NCBI RefSeq assembly: GCF_015160855.1
Contig: NZ_CP063373.1
Span: 9,089,001 to 9,153,000, forward strand
Length of the DNA stretch: 64,000 nt
Source: Streptomyces ferrugineus
Lineage (GTDB): Bacteria > Actinomycetota > Actinomycetes > Streptomycetales > Streptomycetaceae
Direction: 5' to 3'
Below, in pieces: positions 55,466 to 64,000 of this stretch. How positions within the stretch are numbered: the first letter of the stretch is position 1; each line of letters begins with the position of its first letter. A model generated the notes under the pieces. It did not search any database. It worked only from the letters and a program-made list of their open reading frames with translations, and was not told the origin of the DNA. The position numbers and the translations under genes were made by a program.

Positions 55466-56428
55466 TCACTCCGGCACACCCAGAGCGTCGGCGAGGATCG
55501 GCCACGACGCCGTGAACTCCCCCTTCCAGTACGCCCAGTCGTGTCCCCCTCCCGGGTAGAAGTGAGTGGTGGCCGGGATGCCCCTGCGCGCGAGCGCGGC
55601 GGCGAAGCCGCGGGCCGAGGGCCACAGGGCGCTCTCCAGCGCCTCGGGCAGCCAGTCGCCGATGCCGCCGGCCAGTCCGCTGCCCTGCGAGACGTACAGG
55701 GCCGTGCCGCGCAGCCCCTCGGCGCGGGCGCGCGGGTTGAAGTCCCGCCAGGTGAGGAGGTTGAGGAACGGGTTGCCCCACAGGGAGGCCGGTGACAGTC
55801 CCTCGCGGGCGACGATCGCGTCCACGATGGTCGGCACGCCGGGCGCGGTGGTGTCGAGGACGCCGCTGTAGGAGGCGGCGGCGGTGAAGGCGCCCGGGTG
55901 GCGGGCCGCGTGCGCCATCGCCCCGTAGCCGCCCGTCGACACGCCGGCGACGGCCCGTACGCCGGAGGCCCGGTAGTCCCGCGCGAGCAGCGCCGGCACC
56001 TCCTCGACCTGGAACGTCTCGTAGTCCAGGCCGTCGCGCCAGGCGGTGGGAATGCCCGTGGGGCCCGCGTCCGGCATCGCCACGATCAGGTCCCGGCCCT
56101 CGGTGAAGGACTCGATGTCCGTCTCCCGGGTCCAGGAGGTGTAGTCGTCGTGGGCGCCGTGCAGCAGATACAGCACGGGGTACGTCCGCCCGGCGGCCGT
56201 GTCGAAGCCGGACGGCAGGATCAGCCGCACCGGCGCGCTGCGGCCCAGGGCGGCGGAGGGCACGGCGAGGTCCAGGGTGCGCGGGCCCAGCCGGGTGGCC
56301 GCCCGGGCGCGGGTCGTGCCGGTCGTGGCGCCGAACAGGACGGCCAGTCCGGCGGCGGCCGTGGCCTTGGCGGCGGTGCGCCGGGATACTCCGGTGGCTC
56401 CGATGACTCTCGTGGTGCGGCGGGGCAT
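55466..56428 (-). CDS. Exported esterase of the antigen 85/esterase D type
   Basis: 320 aa. VSRRTAAKATAAAGLAVLFG is a likely Tat signal with SRR, cleaved near RARAA. Fold motifs: YPVLYLLHGAHDDYTSWTRE, nucleophile Ser in VAGVSTGGYGAMAHA, and His in YPGGGHDWAYW. Antigen 85 proteins transfer mycolates to trehalose and the cell wall; related exported esterases hydrolyse acyl esters. It starts 22 bp after the Pks13-like gene, so it is in the same operon and is the best candidate for extracellular transfer of its product. Confidence 0.87.
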   Translation of the reverse strand: MPRRTTRVIGATGVSRRTAAKATAAAGLAVLFGATTGTTRARAATRLGPRTLDLAVPSAALGRSAPVRLILPSGFDTAAGRTYPVLYLLHGAHDDYTSWTRETDIESFTEGRDLIVAMPDAGPTGIPTAWRDGLDYETFQVEEVPALLARDYRASGVRAVAGVSTGGYGAMAHAARHPGAFTAAASYSGVLDTTAPGVPTIVDAIVAREGLSPASLWGNPFLNLLTWRDFNPRARAEGLRGTALYVSQGSGLAGGIGDWLPEALESALWPSARGFAAALARRGIPATTHFYPGGGHDWAYWKGEFTASWPILADALGVPE

Positions 56429-56450
56429 GGCGGCTCCTCGGGGTTCCGGT

Positions 56451-59400
56451 TCAGGGGGATGGGGCGTGCGGGTCGAGCACCCGGCCCAGATGGGCGGCGA
56501 TCTCGTCGACGTACGGCGGGTCGAGCAGCGCCAGATGGTGGCCGGGCACCCGGACGACCTCCAGGTCCGGGCACACCTCGTCCCAGCCCAGCGCCTCGTC
56601 GTCCCGCTCGTAGGCGGGGTCGCGCACGGTGTGCGGGGCGGGGTCGGTCGCCCGGTAGAGGACCACGCGCCCGTCGTACCGGCCGGGGCGGTGCGCCTCG
56701 CCGATCCGCAGGTCCAGGTAGGAGGCGCGCTGGTGCTCCAACGCGGCGCCCGGCACGTCGGCGGCCGCGCTCAGCGCCTTCAGCACGGCGTCGATACGGT
56801 GCTCGTCGTCGTCCATGGCCACGAGGTCGTCGTACGGCAGCTCCAGCCGGACCCCGTAGGCGTCGGCCACGTGGGCGGCGAAGCCCTCGAAGTGCGCCCG
56901 GACCCGGTCCGCCGGCGCCGGGCCGGGGTCGACGAGCGGGCGTACGGAGTCGATGAGCACCAGCAGCCGTACGTCCCGTCCCGCCTCGGCGAGCTGCCGG
57001 GCGGTCTCCTGGGCGACGAAGCCGCCGAAGGACCAGCCGCCCAGCAGGACGGGCCCGTCGGGGTGCGCGGCGGTGACAGCCTCGGCGTACCGCCGCGCCT
57101 TGTCCGGCACGGTGCGGGCCTGCTCGATCCGGTCGAGTCCGAACACCGGCTGGTCGGCGCCGAGTCGCTCGGTGAGCGTCCGGTACACGGTGGTCGGTCC
57201 CCCGGCGGCGTGCACGAGGAACAGGGGAGGACGGGAGCCGGTGGCGCGTAGGGGACGCGGGCACACGCCACCGGCCGACTGGGGAAGCGCCCGCTCGACG
57301 CGGTCGGCGGCGTCGGCGACGGTGGCGGCGCCGAGCAGGTCGCGCAGGGGCAGCTCGATACGGAACTCGCGCTCCAGGGCCGTACGGACGCGGACCGCCA
57401 TCAGCGAGTCGAGGCCGAGGTCGGCGAGGGCGGTGTCCGGCGTGACGCGGGCCGGCGGATGGCCGCTGACGGCGGCGATGTGGTGGCTGAGGCGGGCCAG
57501 GAGCGGGGAGGGATCCGGACCTGGATGCGCGGTGCCCTCGGTGGCGCTCGCCTGGTCCGCGAGGCCGCCGGCCCGGGCACCCGTCAGCCCCGCAGCCGAC
57601 GCGGTTCCCGCCCACGTCCTCCCGTCCGTCCACCAGTACCGCGCGTGACGCCAGCGCGGCCCGGGTACGTCGACGACCCGGCCGGGCGGCAGTGGCAGGC
57701 GCTGTCCGGCCGCGTACAGCGCGCCCAGTTGTGCGGCGAACGCGGCCGATCCGTCGGCGTCGCGGCGCAGTGTGGCCAGGGCGAGGGAGCCGGGCGCGGA
57801 GTCGGTGACGGCGCCCGCGAGGACGGGGTGCGGGGAGATCTCCAGGAAGGCGGTGTGACCGTCGGCCGCTGCCGCCGCGACGGCCCGGTCCAGGCGAACC
57901 GGCCGCCGCAGGTTGGCGACCCAGTGGGCGGCGTCGAAGGTGCTCGTACCGCGCGGGTCGTCCAGGACGGTGGAGTACACGGGCAGCCGCGGCCGGCGTC
58001 CCGTCACACCGGCCAGCCCGTCGGCGAGTTCCGGCAGCAGCGCGTCGACCTGCGGGGAGTGCCCGGCGCCGACGACCCGCATGGACCGGGCGGCCCGGCC
58101 CTCCTTCTCCAGCCGCCGCACCAGCCGGCCCACCGCCGCCTCCTCCCCGGTGACGACCTTCTGCCGGGGAGAGGAGTGCACGGCGACGTGGACCCCCGGG
58201 AAGTCCTCTTCGAGGCGCCCGAGTTCGGAGTCGTCGAGGTCGACGACGGCCATCGCCCCGCCCCGCAGTCCGCTCAGCAGCCGGGCGCGTACGGCGATGA
58301 CGCGCGCGCCGTCCGACACGTCGAGGGCGCCCGCGCACACGGCGGCGGCCACCTCGCCCATGGAGTGACCGATCACGGCCGCGGGCTCGACACCGTACGA
58401 ACGCCACAGTTCCGCGAGCGCCAACTGGACCCCGAACAGCAGAGGCTGGGCGGTCTCCAAGCGGTCCAGGCCGGTGCCGGACGTCAGGTGGTCGTACAGG
58501 GACAGTCCGCCGCACTCGGCGGCGAGCTGCGGGTCGAGCTTCTCCACGGCGGCGGCGAACGCGGGCTCCTCCTCCAGGAGCCGGCGCCCCATGCCGGGCC
58601 ACTGGCAGCCGTAGCCGGAGAAGACCCACACCGTGCCGCCCCGGCCGACGAGGTCACGGTCGCCGGTGACGACCCGCCCGTCCGGCCGCCCGGCCGCCAG
58701 TGCACGCAGCGCGTCGGCGAGTTCGGCCCGGTCGCGGGCGGCCACGGCGGCGCGTACGGGTCCCCGGCCGGTGCGTCCGGCGAGGGTGCGGGCGATGTCG
58801 GCCGGGTGCGCGGCGCTGGTGTCCAGCCAGTCGGCGACCCGGGCGGCGGTGTCGCGCACCCGCTCGGCGTCGGCGTCGGAGAGGAGGTGCAGCCGGACGG
58901 CGGGCTCGTCGGCCGACGTCGGCGAGGGGCCGACGGGACGCCATTCCTCCAGGACGGCGTGGGCGTTGGTGCCGCCGAAGCCGAACCCGGAGACCCCGGC
59001 GGTGGCCGTGCCGCCGTAACGGGGCCACGGCTCGGGCTCGGTCACCACCCGCAGCCGGTCGTCGCCGAGCGCGCTGCCGTCCGCGCAGTGCGGGGAGGGC
59101 GGGATGACGTCGTGGTGGAGGGCGAGCACCGTCTTGACCAGGCCGGCGATGCCCGCGGCCGACTCCAGGTGACCGAGGTTGCCCTTGACGGAGCCGAGCA
59201 GCAGCGGCTGGTCGGGGTCGCGGCCGCCGCCGAGCACCGAGGCGAGCGCACCCGCCTCGATCGGGTCGCCGAGCGGGGTGCCGGTGCCGTGCGCCTCGAC
59301 GAAGTCGACGTGCGCCGGGGTGAGCCCGGCCCGCGCGTAGGCGGTCTCCAACAGGGCCCGCTGCGCTGCCGGATTGGGGGCCATCAGCCCGTTGGACCGC

Positions 59401-60476
59401 CCGTCGGAGTTGACGGCCGTCGTACGGATCACCGCGAGCACCCGGTCACCGTCCCGCTCGGCGTGCGACAGCCGCTTCAGGACCACGGCCGCGCAGCCCT
59501 CGCCGCGCCCGATGCCGTCGGCGGCGGCCGAGAACGGCTTGCAGCGCCCGTCGGGCGCGAGGACGCCCGCCCGCTCGAAGGCGACGGTGACGGCCGGCGA
59601 CAGCAGCAGGTTGACCCCGGCCGCGATCGCCGTCTCGCTCTCGCCGGCCCGCAGGCTGACGCAGGCGTGGTGCACGGCGACCAGCGAGGAGGAGCACGCG
59701 GTGTCCACGGCCAGGCAGGGCCCGCGCGTGTCCAGGACGTACGCCAGCCGGCCCGCGGTGACGCTGAGGGCCGCGCCGGCCGGCGCCCACGGGTCGACGG
59801 CGGCCGGGTCGGCGCCGGTGAGCTGGCCGTACTCCGGCGCGGAGACGCCGACGAAGACGCCCGTGGCCGTTCCCGCGAGGGACGCGGCCGGGACGGCGGC
59901 GTGGTCGAGCGCCTCGTGGACGACCTCCAGCAGGATCCGCTGCTGGGGGTCCATCACCGCGGCCTCGCGCGGCGTGATGCGGAAGAAGTCCGCGTCGAAC
60001 CCGGCGATGTCGTCGAGATAGCCGCCGTACGGATGCGCGTCGGCGGGCGGAAAGGCGGTGAAGTCGCGCCAACGGTCCTCCGGCACCCGCCGAACGGCAT
60101 CCCCGCCCTGGCACAGCAGCCGCCAGTAGTCGCCCGGCCCGTGCACCCCGCCGGGCAGCCGGCAGCCGACGCCGACGACCGCGACGGGCTCTCCCGGCGC
60201 GCCGGGCGCCATGACGAGCGGCGCGGGTCCGGGGGCCGTACCGCACAGCCGCGCCACCAGCGCCTCACCGGTCGGCGCCTCCCACAGCAGCGTCGGCGGC
60301 AGCTCGCACCCCGTGACCCGGGACAGCTCCCCGGCCAGCGCGACCGCGTCCCGCGACGACATGCCGAGCTCCGCGAGCTGCCGGTCCATCGGAACGTCCT
60401 CGGCCGCCGAACCGTGCCACGAGGCCACCCGCTCGGCGATCACCCGCCGCAGCACGTCCGCGTCGACGGCCCTCAT
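56451..60476 (-). CDS. Pks13-like polyketide synthase (ACP-KS-AT-ACP-TE)
   Basis: 1341 aa. N-terminal ACP (LGMSSRDAV, arm on Ser41); ketosynthase about 95-520 (Cys261 in VDTACSSS, His396 in EAHGTGT, His436 in GNLGHLES); acyltransferase about 610-900 (Ser705 in GHSMGE, GAGHS at 803-807 where HAFH or YASH is usual); second ACP (Ser1024 in GLDSLMAV); thioesterase about 1082-1335 (Ser1149 in GGWSFGG). No ketoreductase, dehydratase or enoylreductase. This is the domain order of mycobacterial Pks13, which condenses two fatty acyl chains. Its start overlaps the acyl-AMP ligase stop by 4 bp. Product unknown. Confidence 0.9.
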   Translation of the reverse strand: MRAVDADVLRRVIAERVASWHGSAAEDVPMDRQLAELGMSSRDAVALAGELSRVTGCELPPTLLWEAPTGEALVARLCGTAPGPAPLVMAPGAPGEPVAVVGVGCRLPGGVHGPGDYWRLLCQGGDAVRRVPEDRWRDFTAFPPADAHPYGGYLDDIAGFDADFFRITPREAAVMDPQQRILLEVVHEALDHAAVPAASLAGTATGVFVGVSAPEYGQLTGADPAAVDPWAPAGAALSVTAGRLAYVLDTRGPCLAVDTACSSSLVAVHHACVSLRAGESETAIAAGVNLLLSPAVTVAFERAGVLAPDGRCKPFSAAADGIGRGEGCAAVVLKRLSHAERDGDRVLAVIRTTAVNSDGRSNGLMAPNPAAQRALLETAYARAGLTPAHVDFVEAHGTGTPLGDPIEAGALASVLGGGRDPDQPLLLGSVKGNLGHLESAAGIAGLVKTVLALHHDVIPPSPHCADGSALGDDRLRVVTEPEPWPRYGGTATAGVSGFGFGGTNAHAVLEEWRPVGPSPTSADEPAVRLHLLSDADAERVRDTAARVADWLDTSAAHPADIARTLAGRTGRGPVRAAVAARDRAELADALRALAAGRPDGRVVTGDRDLVGRGGTVWVFSGYGCQWPGMGRRLLEEEPAFAAAVEKLDPQLAAECGGLSLYDHLTSGTGLDRLETAQPLLFGVQLALAELWRSYGVEPAAVIGHSMGEVAAAVCAGALDVSDGARVIAVRARLLSGLRGGAMAVVDLDDSELGRLEEDFPGVHVAVHSSPRQKVVTGEEAAVGRLVRRLEKEGRAARSMRVVGAGHSPQVDALLPELADGLAGVTGRRPRLPVYSTVLDDPRGTSTFDAAHWVANLRRPVRLDRAVAAAAADGHTAFLEISPHPVLAGAVTDSAPGSLALATLRRDADGSAAFAAQLGALYAAGQRLPLPPGRVVDVPGPRWRHARYWWTDGRTWAGTASAAGLTGARAGGLADQASATEGTAHPGPDPSPLLARLSHHIAAVSGHPPARVTPDTALADLGLDSLMAVRVRTALEREFRIELPLRDLLGAATVADAADRVERALPQSAGGVCPRPLRATGSRPPLFLVHAAGGPTTVYRTLTERLGADQPVFGLDRIEQARTVPDKARRYAEAVTAAHPDGPVLLGGWSFGGFVAQETARQLAEAGRDVRLLVLIDSVRPLVDPGPAPADRVRAHFEGFAAHVADAYGVRLELPYDDLVAMDDDEHRIDAVLKALSAAADVPGAALEHQRASYLDLRIGEAHRPGRYDGRVVLYRATDPAPHTVRDPAYERDDEALGWDEVCPDLEVVRVPGHHLALLDPPYVDEIAAHLGRVLDPHAPSP

Positions 60477-62452
60477 CCTGCGGCCTCCGCGGTGTCGTCG
60501 GCGGCGGAGGAGGGTAGTGCGGCGTGCCGCGTGGCCCGGTCGGTGGCAGGGGTGTGCCGCGTGGCCGGGTCGGTCGGTGACGTCCGCCGCGTGCTCGTCT
60601 CGGTGACAGGCAGGTCGTTGGGTCGTGCGTCGGTGCGGGACGTCTCGCCCGCCGTCGTGCCGTCCAGCGGCGCGCCGCCCGCCCCCACCTCGGCACCCCC
60701 CGTATACGCCCCCTCCAGATACCGCCCCCGCGTCAACGCACGCGACACCTTGCCGCTGGAGGTGCGGGCGACCGTCCCCGGTGGGACGAGTACGACGTCG
60801 TCCAGCCGCAGGCCGTGCCGGGCGGAGACGGCGCCGCGTACGGCGCGGGCCACAGCCGGTACGTCCAGGGCGGTCAGGGTCGCGGTGCGCACGTGCTCGG
60901 CCACGATCACGACCCGCTCCCCCGCGGCCCCGGGCACGGCGAACGCGGCGAGCCGGTCCCGTCGTACGGCCGGGTGCGCGTCCTGAGCCGTGGCCTCCAG
61001 GTCCTGCGGGTAGTGGTTGCGGCCGTCGACGATGACGAGGTCCTTGAGGCGGCCGGTGACGAGCAGTTGCCCGTCCAGCACCGCGCCCAGGTCACCCGTG
61101 CGCAGCCAACGGCCGTCCGGCGCGTCCCCGGTGTCCGCGAACCCGGCCCCGAAGACCCGCTCGCTCTCCTCCGCCCGGTTCCAGTAACCGCGCCCGACGT
61201 TGGGACCCTGCACCCATATCTCGCCGACCTCGCCCTCGGGCAGGACGGCCCGACCGGCGGGGTCGGCGATGCGGACGCGCTGCCCCGCCGGGGTCCCGCA
61301 GCCGGCCAGCAGCACGGCCCTGGGGTCGTCGGGCCGCGCGGGCAACGCCTTCCCGGCGGCGAGCGCGTCGCGGTCCAGGGCGAAACGGCCGAGCGGTGCG
61401 CCGGGCCGGGCGGCGCTGACGAAGACGGTGGCCTCGGCGAGCCCGTACGAGGGGCAGTGCGTCGTGGGCGCGAGCCCCTGGTCGGCGAAGGCGGCGTGGA
61501 AGCGGTCGGCCGTGCCGGGGCGCACCGGCTCGCTGCCGTTGATCAGCGCGGTGACCCCGTCGAGCCGGAGGTCCGCCTTCTGGGCGTCGGTGACGGCGGA
61601 CGCGCAGTAGTCGTACGCGAAGTTGGGCGCGGCGCTCACGGCACGCGGATGCGCGCCGAGCAGCCTCAGCCAGCGCACGGGCTCGTGCAGAAAGGCGGCC
61701 GGGTCCATCAGCACCGACAGCAGCCCGCGCACCACCGGCGCGGCCACGCTGAGCACCAGCCCCATGTCGTGGTAGAGCGGCAGCCAGCCCACGCACGTCA
61801 CGGGGTGGGCGTCGGCGCCGTACGCGGTCAGCGCCTGGCGGGCGTTGGCGACGACGTTGGCGTGGGTGATCTCCACTCCGGCCGGGGCGCGGGTCGAACC
61901 GGAGGTGTACTGGAGATAGGCGGTGGTCGCGGCGTCGTCCGGGTCGGCCGGGCGCCATCCCCGGGCGTCGTCGTCGGCCACCTCGTCGACGCAGACGACC
62001 GGCGTCCGGTCCCGTCCGCCCGCCACCCCCGCCAGGAAGTCCCGCACCTCCTGCCGGGCCCGGCTCGTGGTCACGACGGCCGCCGGGCGCGCGTCGGCCA
62101 GGACTCCCGCCAGCCGGTCCGCGTGCCCCGGCAGGCCCGGCGGATACAGCGGTACGGCCACCATCCCGGCGGCCAGCACCCCGAGGAACCCGGTGACGTA
62201 CTCCACCCCCTGCGGACACGGCAACGCGATCCGCGCCCCCGGCTCCGCGACCTCGGCGAGCCGGGCGGCGAGCGCGCGCACGCGCAGGTCCAGGCGCCGC
62301 CAGGTCAGCGTGCGGTGGACGCCGCGCGAGTGCGGCGCGGGGTGGTCGACGAAGGTGAACGCCCGGCGTTCCGGGGCGACTTCGGCCCAGTGCCGCACGC
62401 ACTGGGGCAGGGTCTGGCAGGCGGGCGTGAGCGGGGGGCGGCGACTGTCCAT
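60473..62452 (-). CDS. FadD32-like long-chain fatty acyl-AMP ligase
   Basis: 659 aa from the ATG at 62452 (MDSRRPPLTPACQ), with GAGGAG upstream. YLQYTSGSTRAPAGVEITHA is the form seen in FadD32 (TSGSTRxPAGV); WLPLYHDMGL, SAAPNFAYDYC and PSYGLAEATVFVS are typical of fatty acyl-AMP ligases, as is the C-terminal GRNHYPQDLEAT. It should activate a fatty acid as acyl-AMP and load the N-terminal ACP of the next gene product. The last 70 residues are a Thr/Arg-rich repeat tail (TDPATRHTPATDRATRH) absent from FadD32. Confidence 0.92.
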   Translation of the reverse strand: MDSRRPPLTPACQTLPQCVRHWAEVAPERRAFTFVDHPAPHSRGVHRTLTWRRLDLRVRALAARLAEVAEPGARIALPCPQGVEYVTGFLGVLAAGMVAVPLYPPGLPGHADRLAGVLADARPAAVVTTSRARQEVRDFLAGVAGGRDRTPVVCVDEVADDDARGWRPADPDDAATTAYLQYTSGSTRAPAGVEITHANVVANARQALTAYGADAHPVTCVGWLPLYHDMGLVLSVAAPVVRGLLSVLMDPAAFLHEPVRWLRLLGAHPRAVSAAPNFAYDYCASAVTDAQKADLRLDGVTALINGSEPVRPGTADRFHAAFADQGLAPTTHCPSYGLAEATVFVSAARPGAPLGRFALDRDALAAGKALPARPDDPRAVLLAGCGTPAGQRVRIADPAGRAVLPEGEVGEIWVQGPNVGRGYWNRAEESERVFGAGFADTGDAPDGRWLRTGDLGAVLDGQLLVTGRLKDLVIVDGRNHYPQDLEATAQDAHPAVRRDRLAAFAVPGAAGERVVIVAEHVRTATLTALDVPAVARAVRGAVSARHGLRLDDVVLVPPGTVARTSSGKVSRALTRGRYLEGAYTGGAEVGAGGAPLDGTTAGETSRTDARPNDLPVTETSTRRTSPTDPATRHTPATDRATRHAALPSSAADDTAEAAG

Positions 62453-62610
62453 CTGGCGTGGCTCCTCACGTCCGGGATCGGCTGGGCGAGCGACTGCCGG
62501 TCCAGGCGGGTCAGATGCGTGGGGGATGCGTGGGGGACTGTGCGGGCGGGCGGGCGGGCGGACCGTCGCGGGGCGTTGCACACGCCCTCGGGCCCCTCCC
62601 CTCCCTCCGG

Positions 62611-64000
62611 TCAGAGCGGGATGTTGCCGTGCCTGCGCTGCGGCAGGGGCGCGCGTTTGCCGCGCAGGGCGCGCAGCGCGCGGCTGATGTGGTCGCGGGT
62701 GTCGCGGGGCGCGATGACGCCGTCGACGTAGCCGCGTTCGGCGGCGAGGTAGGGCGTGCCGTGGGTCTCTTCGTACGCGGCGACCAGTCGGGTCCGCAGC
62801 GCCTCGGGATCGTCGGCGGCGGCCAGTTCACGTCGGTGCAGGACGCCCACCGCGCCCTCGGCGCCCATCACCGCGATACGGGCGGTGGGCCAGGCGAGGT
62901 TGATGTCGGCGCCCAGGTGCTTGGAGCCCATCACGGCGTACCCGCCGCCGTACGCCTTGCGCACCACGACCGTGACCTTGGGGACGGTCGCCTCGGCGTA
63001 GGCGTACAGCAGTTTGGCGCCGCGCCGGATGATGCCGCCCCGCTCCTGCCGTACGCCGGACAGATAGCCCGGCACGTCGGCGAAGGTCAGCAGCGGGATC
63101 CCGAACGCGTCGCAGAACCGCACGAAGCGCGCGGCCTTCTCGGAGGCGTCGATGTCGAGGACGCCGGCGGCGTGCAGCGGCTGGTTCGCGACGACGCCGA
63201 CCGACTGCCCCTCGACGCGGGCCAGGGCACAGATGATGTTCGGCGCGAACAGCTCCTGCACGTCGAGGAGTTCACCGTCGTCGACGACCGCCCGCAGGAT
63301 CTCCCGCATGTCGTAGGCCTGCCCGATCCGGTCCGGGACGACCGAGTCGAGCAGGGCCCCGTCCGGGGCGCCCCCGGGCGCGTACTCCGGGGGCCGCTCC
63401 AGGTTGTTCGCGGGCAGATACGACAGCAGATCGCGTACGACGTCCAGGGCGTCCTGCTCGTCGGCGGCGAGGAAGTGCGCGTTGCCGTTGACGGCGTTGC
63501 TGGTGCGGGCGCCGCCCAGTTCCTCGGCGGTGGCCCGCTCGCCGGTGACGGCTTCGATGACGTCGGGGCCGGTGACGAACATGTGCGAGGCGCCGTCGAC
63601 CATCACCGTGAAGTCGGTGATCGCGGGCGAGTAGGCGGCTCCGCCCGCGCACGGCCCCAGCACCACGGAGATCTGCGGGATCACCCCGGACGCCTGCACA
63701 TTGCGGCGCACCAGCTCGGCGTAGAGGGCGAGCGAGGCGACGCCCTCCTGGATGCGGGCGCCGCCGGAGTCGTTGAGCCCGACGACCGGGCAGCCGGTCT
63801 TCAGGGCGAGGTCCATCAGGGCGACGGTCTTCTCGCCGAACGCCTCGCCCATGCTCCCGCCGAACACGGAGGAGTCCTGGGCGAAGACGCACACCCGGCG
63901 CCCGTCGACGGTGCCGTACCCGGTGACGACACCGTCGCCGTAGGGGCGCCGGCCGCCGTCGCCGGTCGGCCGGGCCCGCACGAACAGCCCGGTCTCGCTG
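62611..64000 (-). CDS. Acyl-CoA carboxylase beta subunit (5' partial, AccD4/PccB type)
   Basis: At least 463 aa; the frame runs off the right edge, so the start is outside. Carboxyltransferase motifs: [43 protein letters not shown], and in the second half [11 protein letters not shown] and [14 protein letters not shown]. It carboxylates an acyl-CoA at the alpha carbon with a biotinylated partner, giving the extender for the downstream synthase. Overall sequence looks closer to propionyl-CoA carboxylase than to AccD4, but position before the FadD32- and Pks13-like genes suggests the AccD4 role. 158 bp separate it from the ligase gene. Confidence 0.9.
   Translation of the reverse strand, partial: SETGLFVRARPTGDGGRRPYGDGVVTGYGTVDGRRVCVFAQDSSVFGGSMGEAFGEKTVALMDLALKTGCPVVGLNDSGGARIQEGVASLALYAELVRRNVQASGVIPQISVVLGPCAGGAAYSPAITDFTVMVDGASHMFVTGPDVIEAVTGERATAEELGGARTSNAVNGNAHFLAADEQDALDVVRDLLSYLPANNLERPPEYAPGGAPDGALLDSVVPDRIGQAYDMREILRAVVDDGELLDVQELFAPNIICALARVEGQSVGVVANQPLHAAGVLDIDASEKAARFVRFCDAFGIPLLTFADVPGYLSGVRQERGGIIRRGAKLLYAYAEATVPKVTVVVRKAYGGGYAVMGSKHLGADINLAWPTARIAVMGAEGAVGVLHRRELAAADDPEALRTRLVAAYEETHGTPYLAAERGYVDGVIAPRDTRDHISRALRALRGKRAPLPQRRHGNIPL

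Overview
The window is high-GC DNA with the gene order and developmental genes of a Streptomyces chromosome core. Recognisable markers are guaB3-guaB-sigD-bldM-whiD, groEL1-groES with CIRCE operators, tsaD-rimI-tsaB-tsaE-alr-acpS-nnr, glmS and coaA. Domain assignments come from reading the translated sequence; no search was run.

Layout. 1-3.8 kb: end of a serine hydrolase, glycerol-3-phosphate dehydrogenase, and a UDP-sugar dehydrogenase homologue without its catalytic Cys. 3.8-4.5 kb: a gene-free stretch with two tandem copies of a hairpin-rich ~90-nt element. 4.5-9.7 kb: purine synthesis (GuaB3, GuaB) and development (SigD, BldM, WhiD), with a sigma-BldN type promoter before bldM. 9.7-14.6 kb: LysR regulator, MOSC protein, multicopper oxidase, SDR, SnoaL-like protein. 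14.7-23 kb: chaperonins, two coupled polysaccharide deacetylases, a methyltransferase, an ECF sigma/DGPF pair, an LCP protein. 23-26.7 kb: LacI regulator divergent from a GH3 glycosidase. 26.7-37.8 kb: t6A tRNA modification genes, cell-wall genes (alr, L,D-transpeptidases), acpS, a beta-helix exoenzyme, NAD(P)HX repair, and a 144-bp MITE. 37.8-40.5 kb: Rpn-like nuclease, ATP-binding protein and an XRE/DUF397 pair abutting glmS. 42.4-48 kb: a 1628-aa secreted polymorphic toxin and its probable immunity gene. 48.4-53.3 kb: ABC exporter, coaA, exported hydrolase.

53.3-64 kb (right edge) is the most unusual part. On one strand lie an acyl-CoA carboxylase beta subunit, a FadD32-like fatty acyl-AMP ligase, an ACP-KS-AT-ACP-TE synthase with the Pks13 domain order, an antigen-85-type esterase, a PucR-type regulator and a cutinase. 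These are the same protein types that flank the mycolic acid condensation step in mycobacteria (accD4, pks13, fadD32, fbp, Rv3802c), a lipid class Streptomyces is not known to make. I infer an undescribed pathway making an alpha-alkyl beta-keto lipid that is then attached to a carrier or the cell surface.

Other observations with direct sequence support: a catalytically dead L,D-transpeptidase homologue, a MITE whose CTAG duplications carry the stop codons of both flanking genes, a 24-bp perfect palindrome before a small gene, phased short tandem repeats before acpS and before an alpha/beta hydrolase gene, and a decayed DUF6624 gene.
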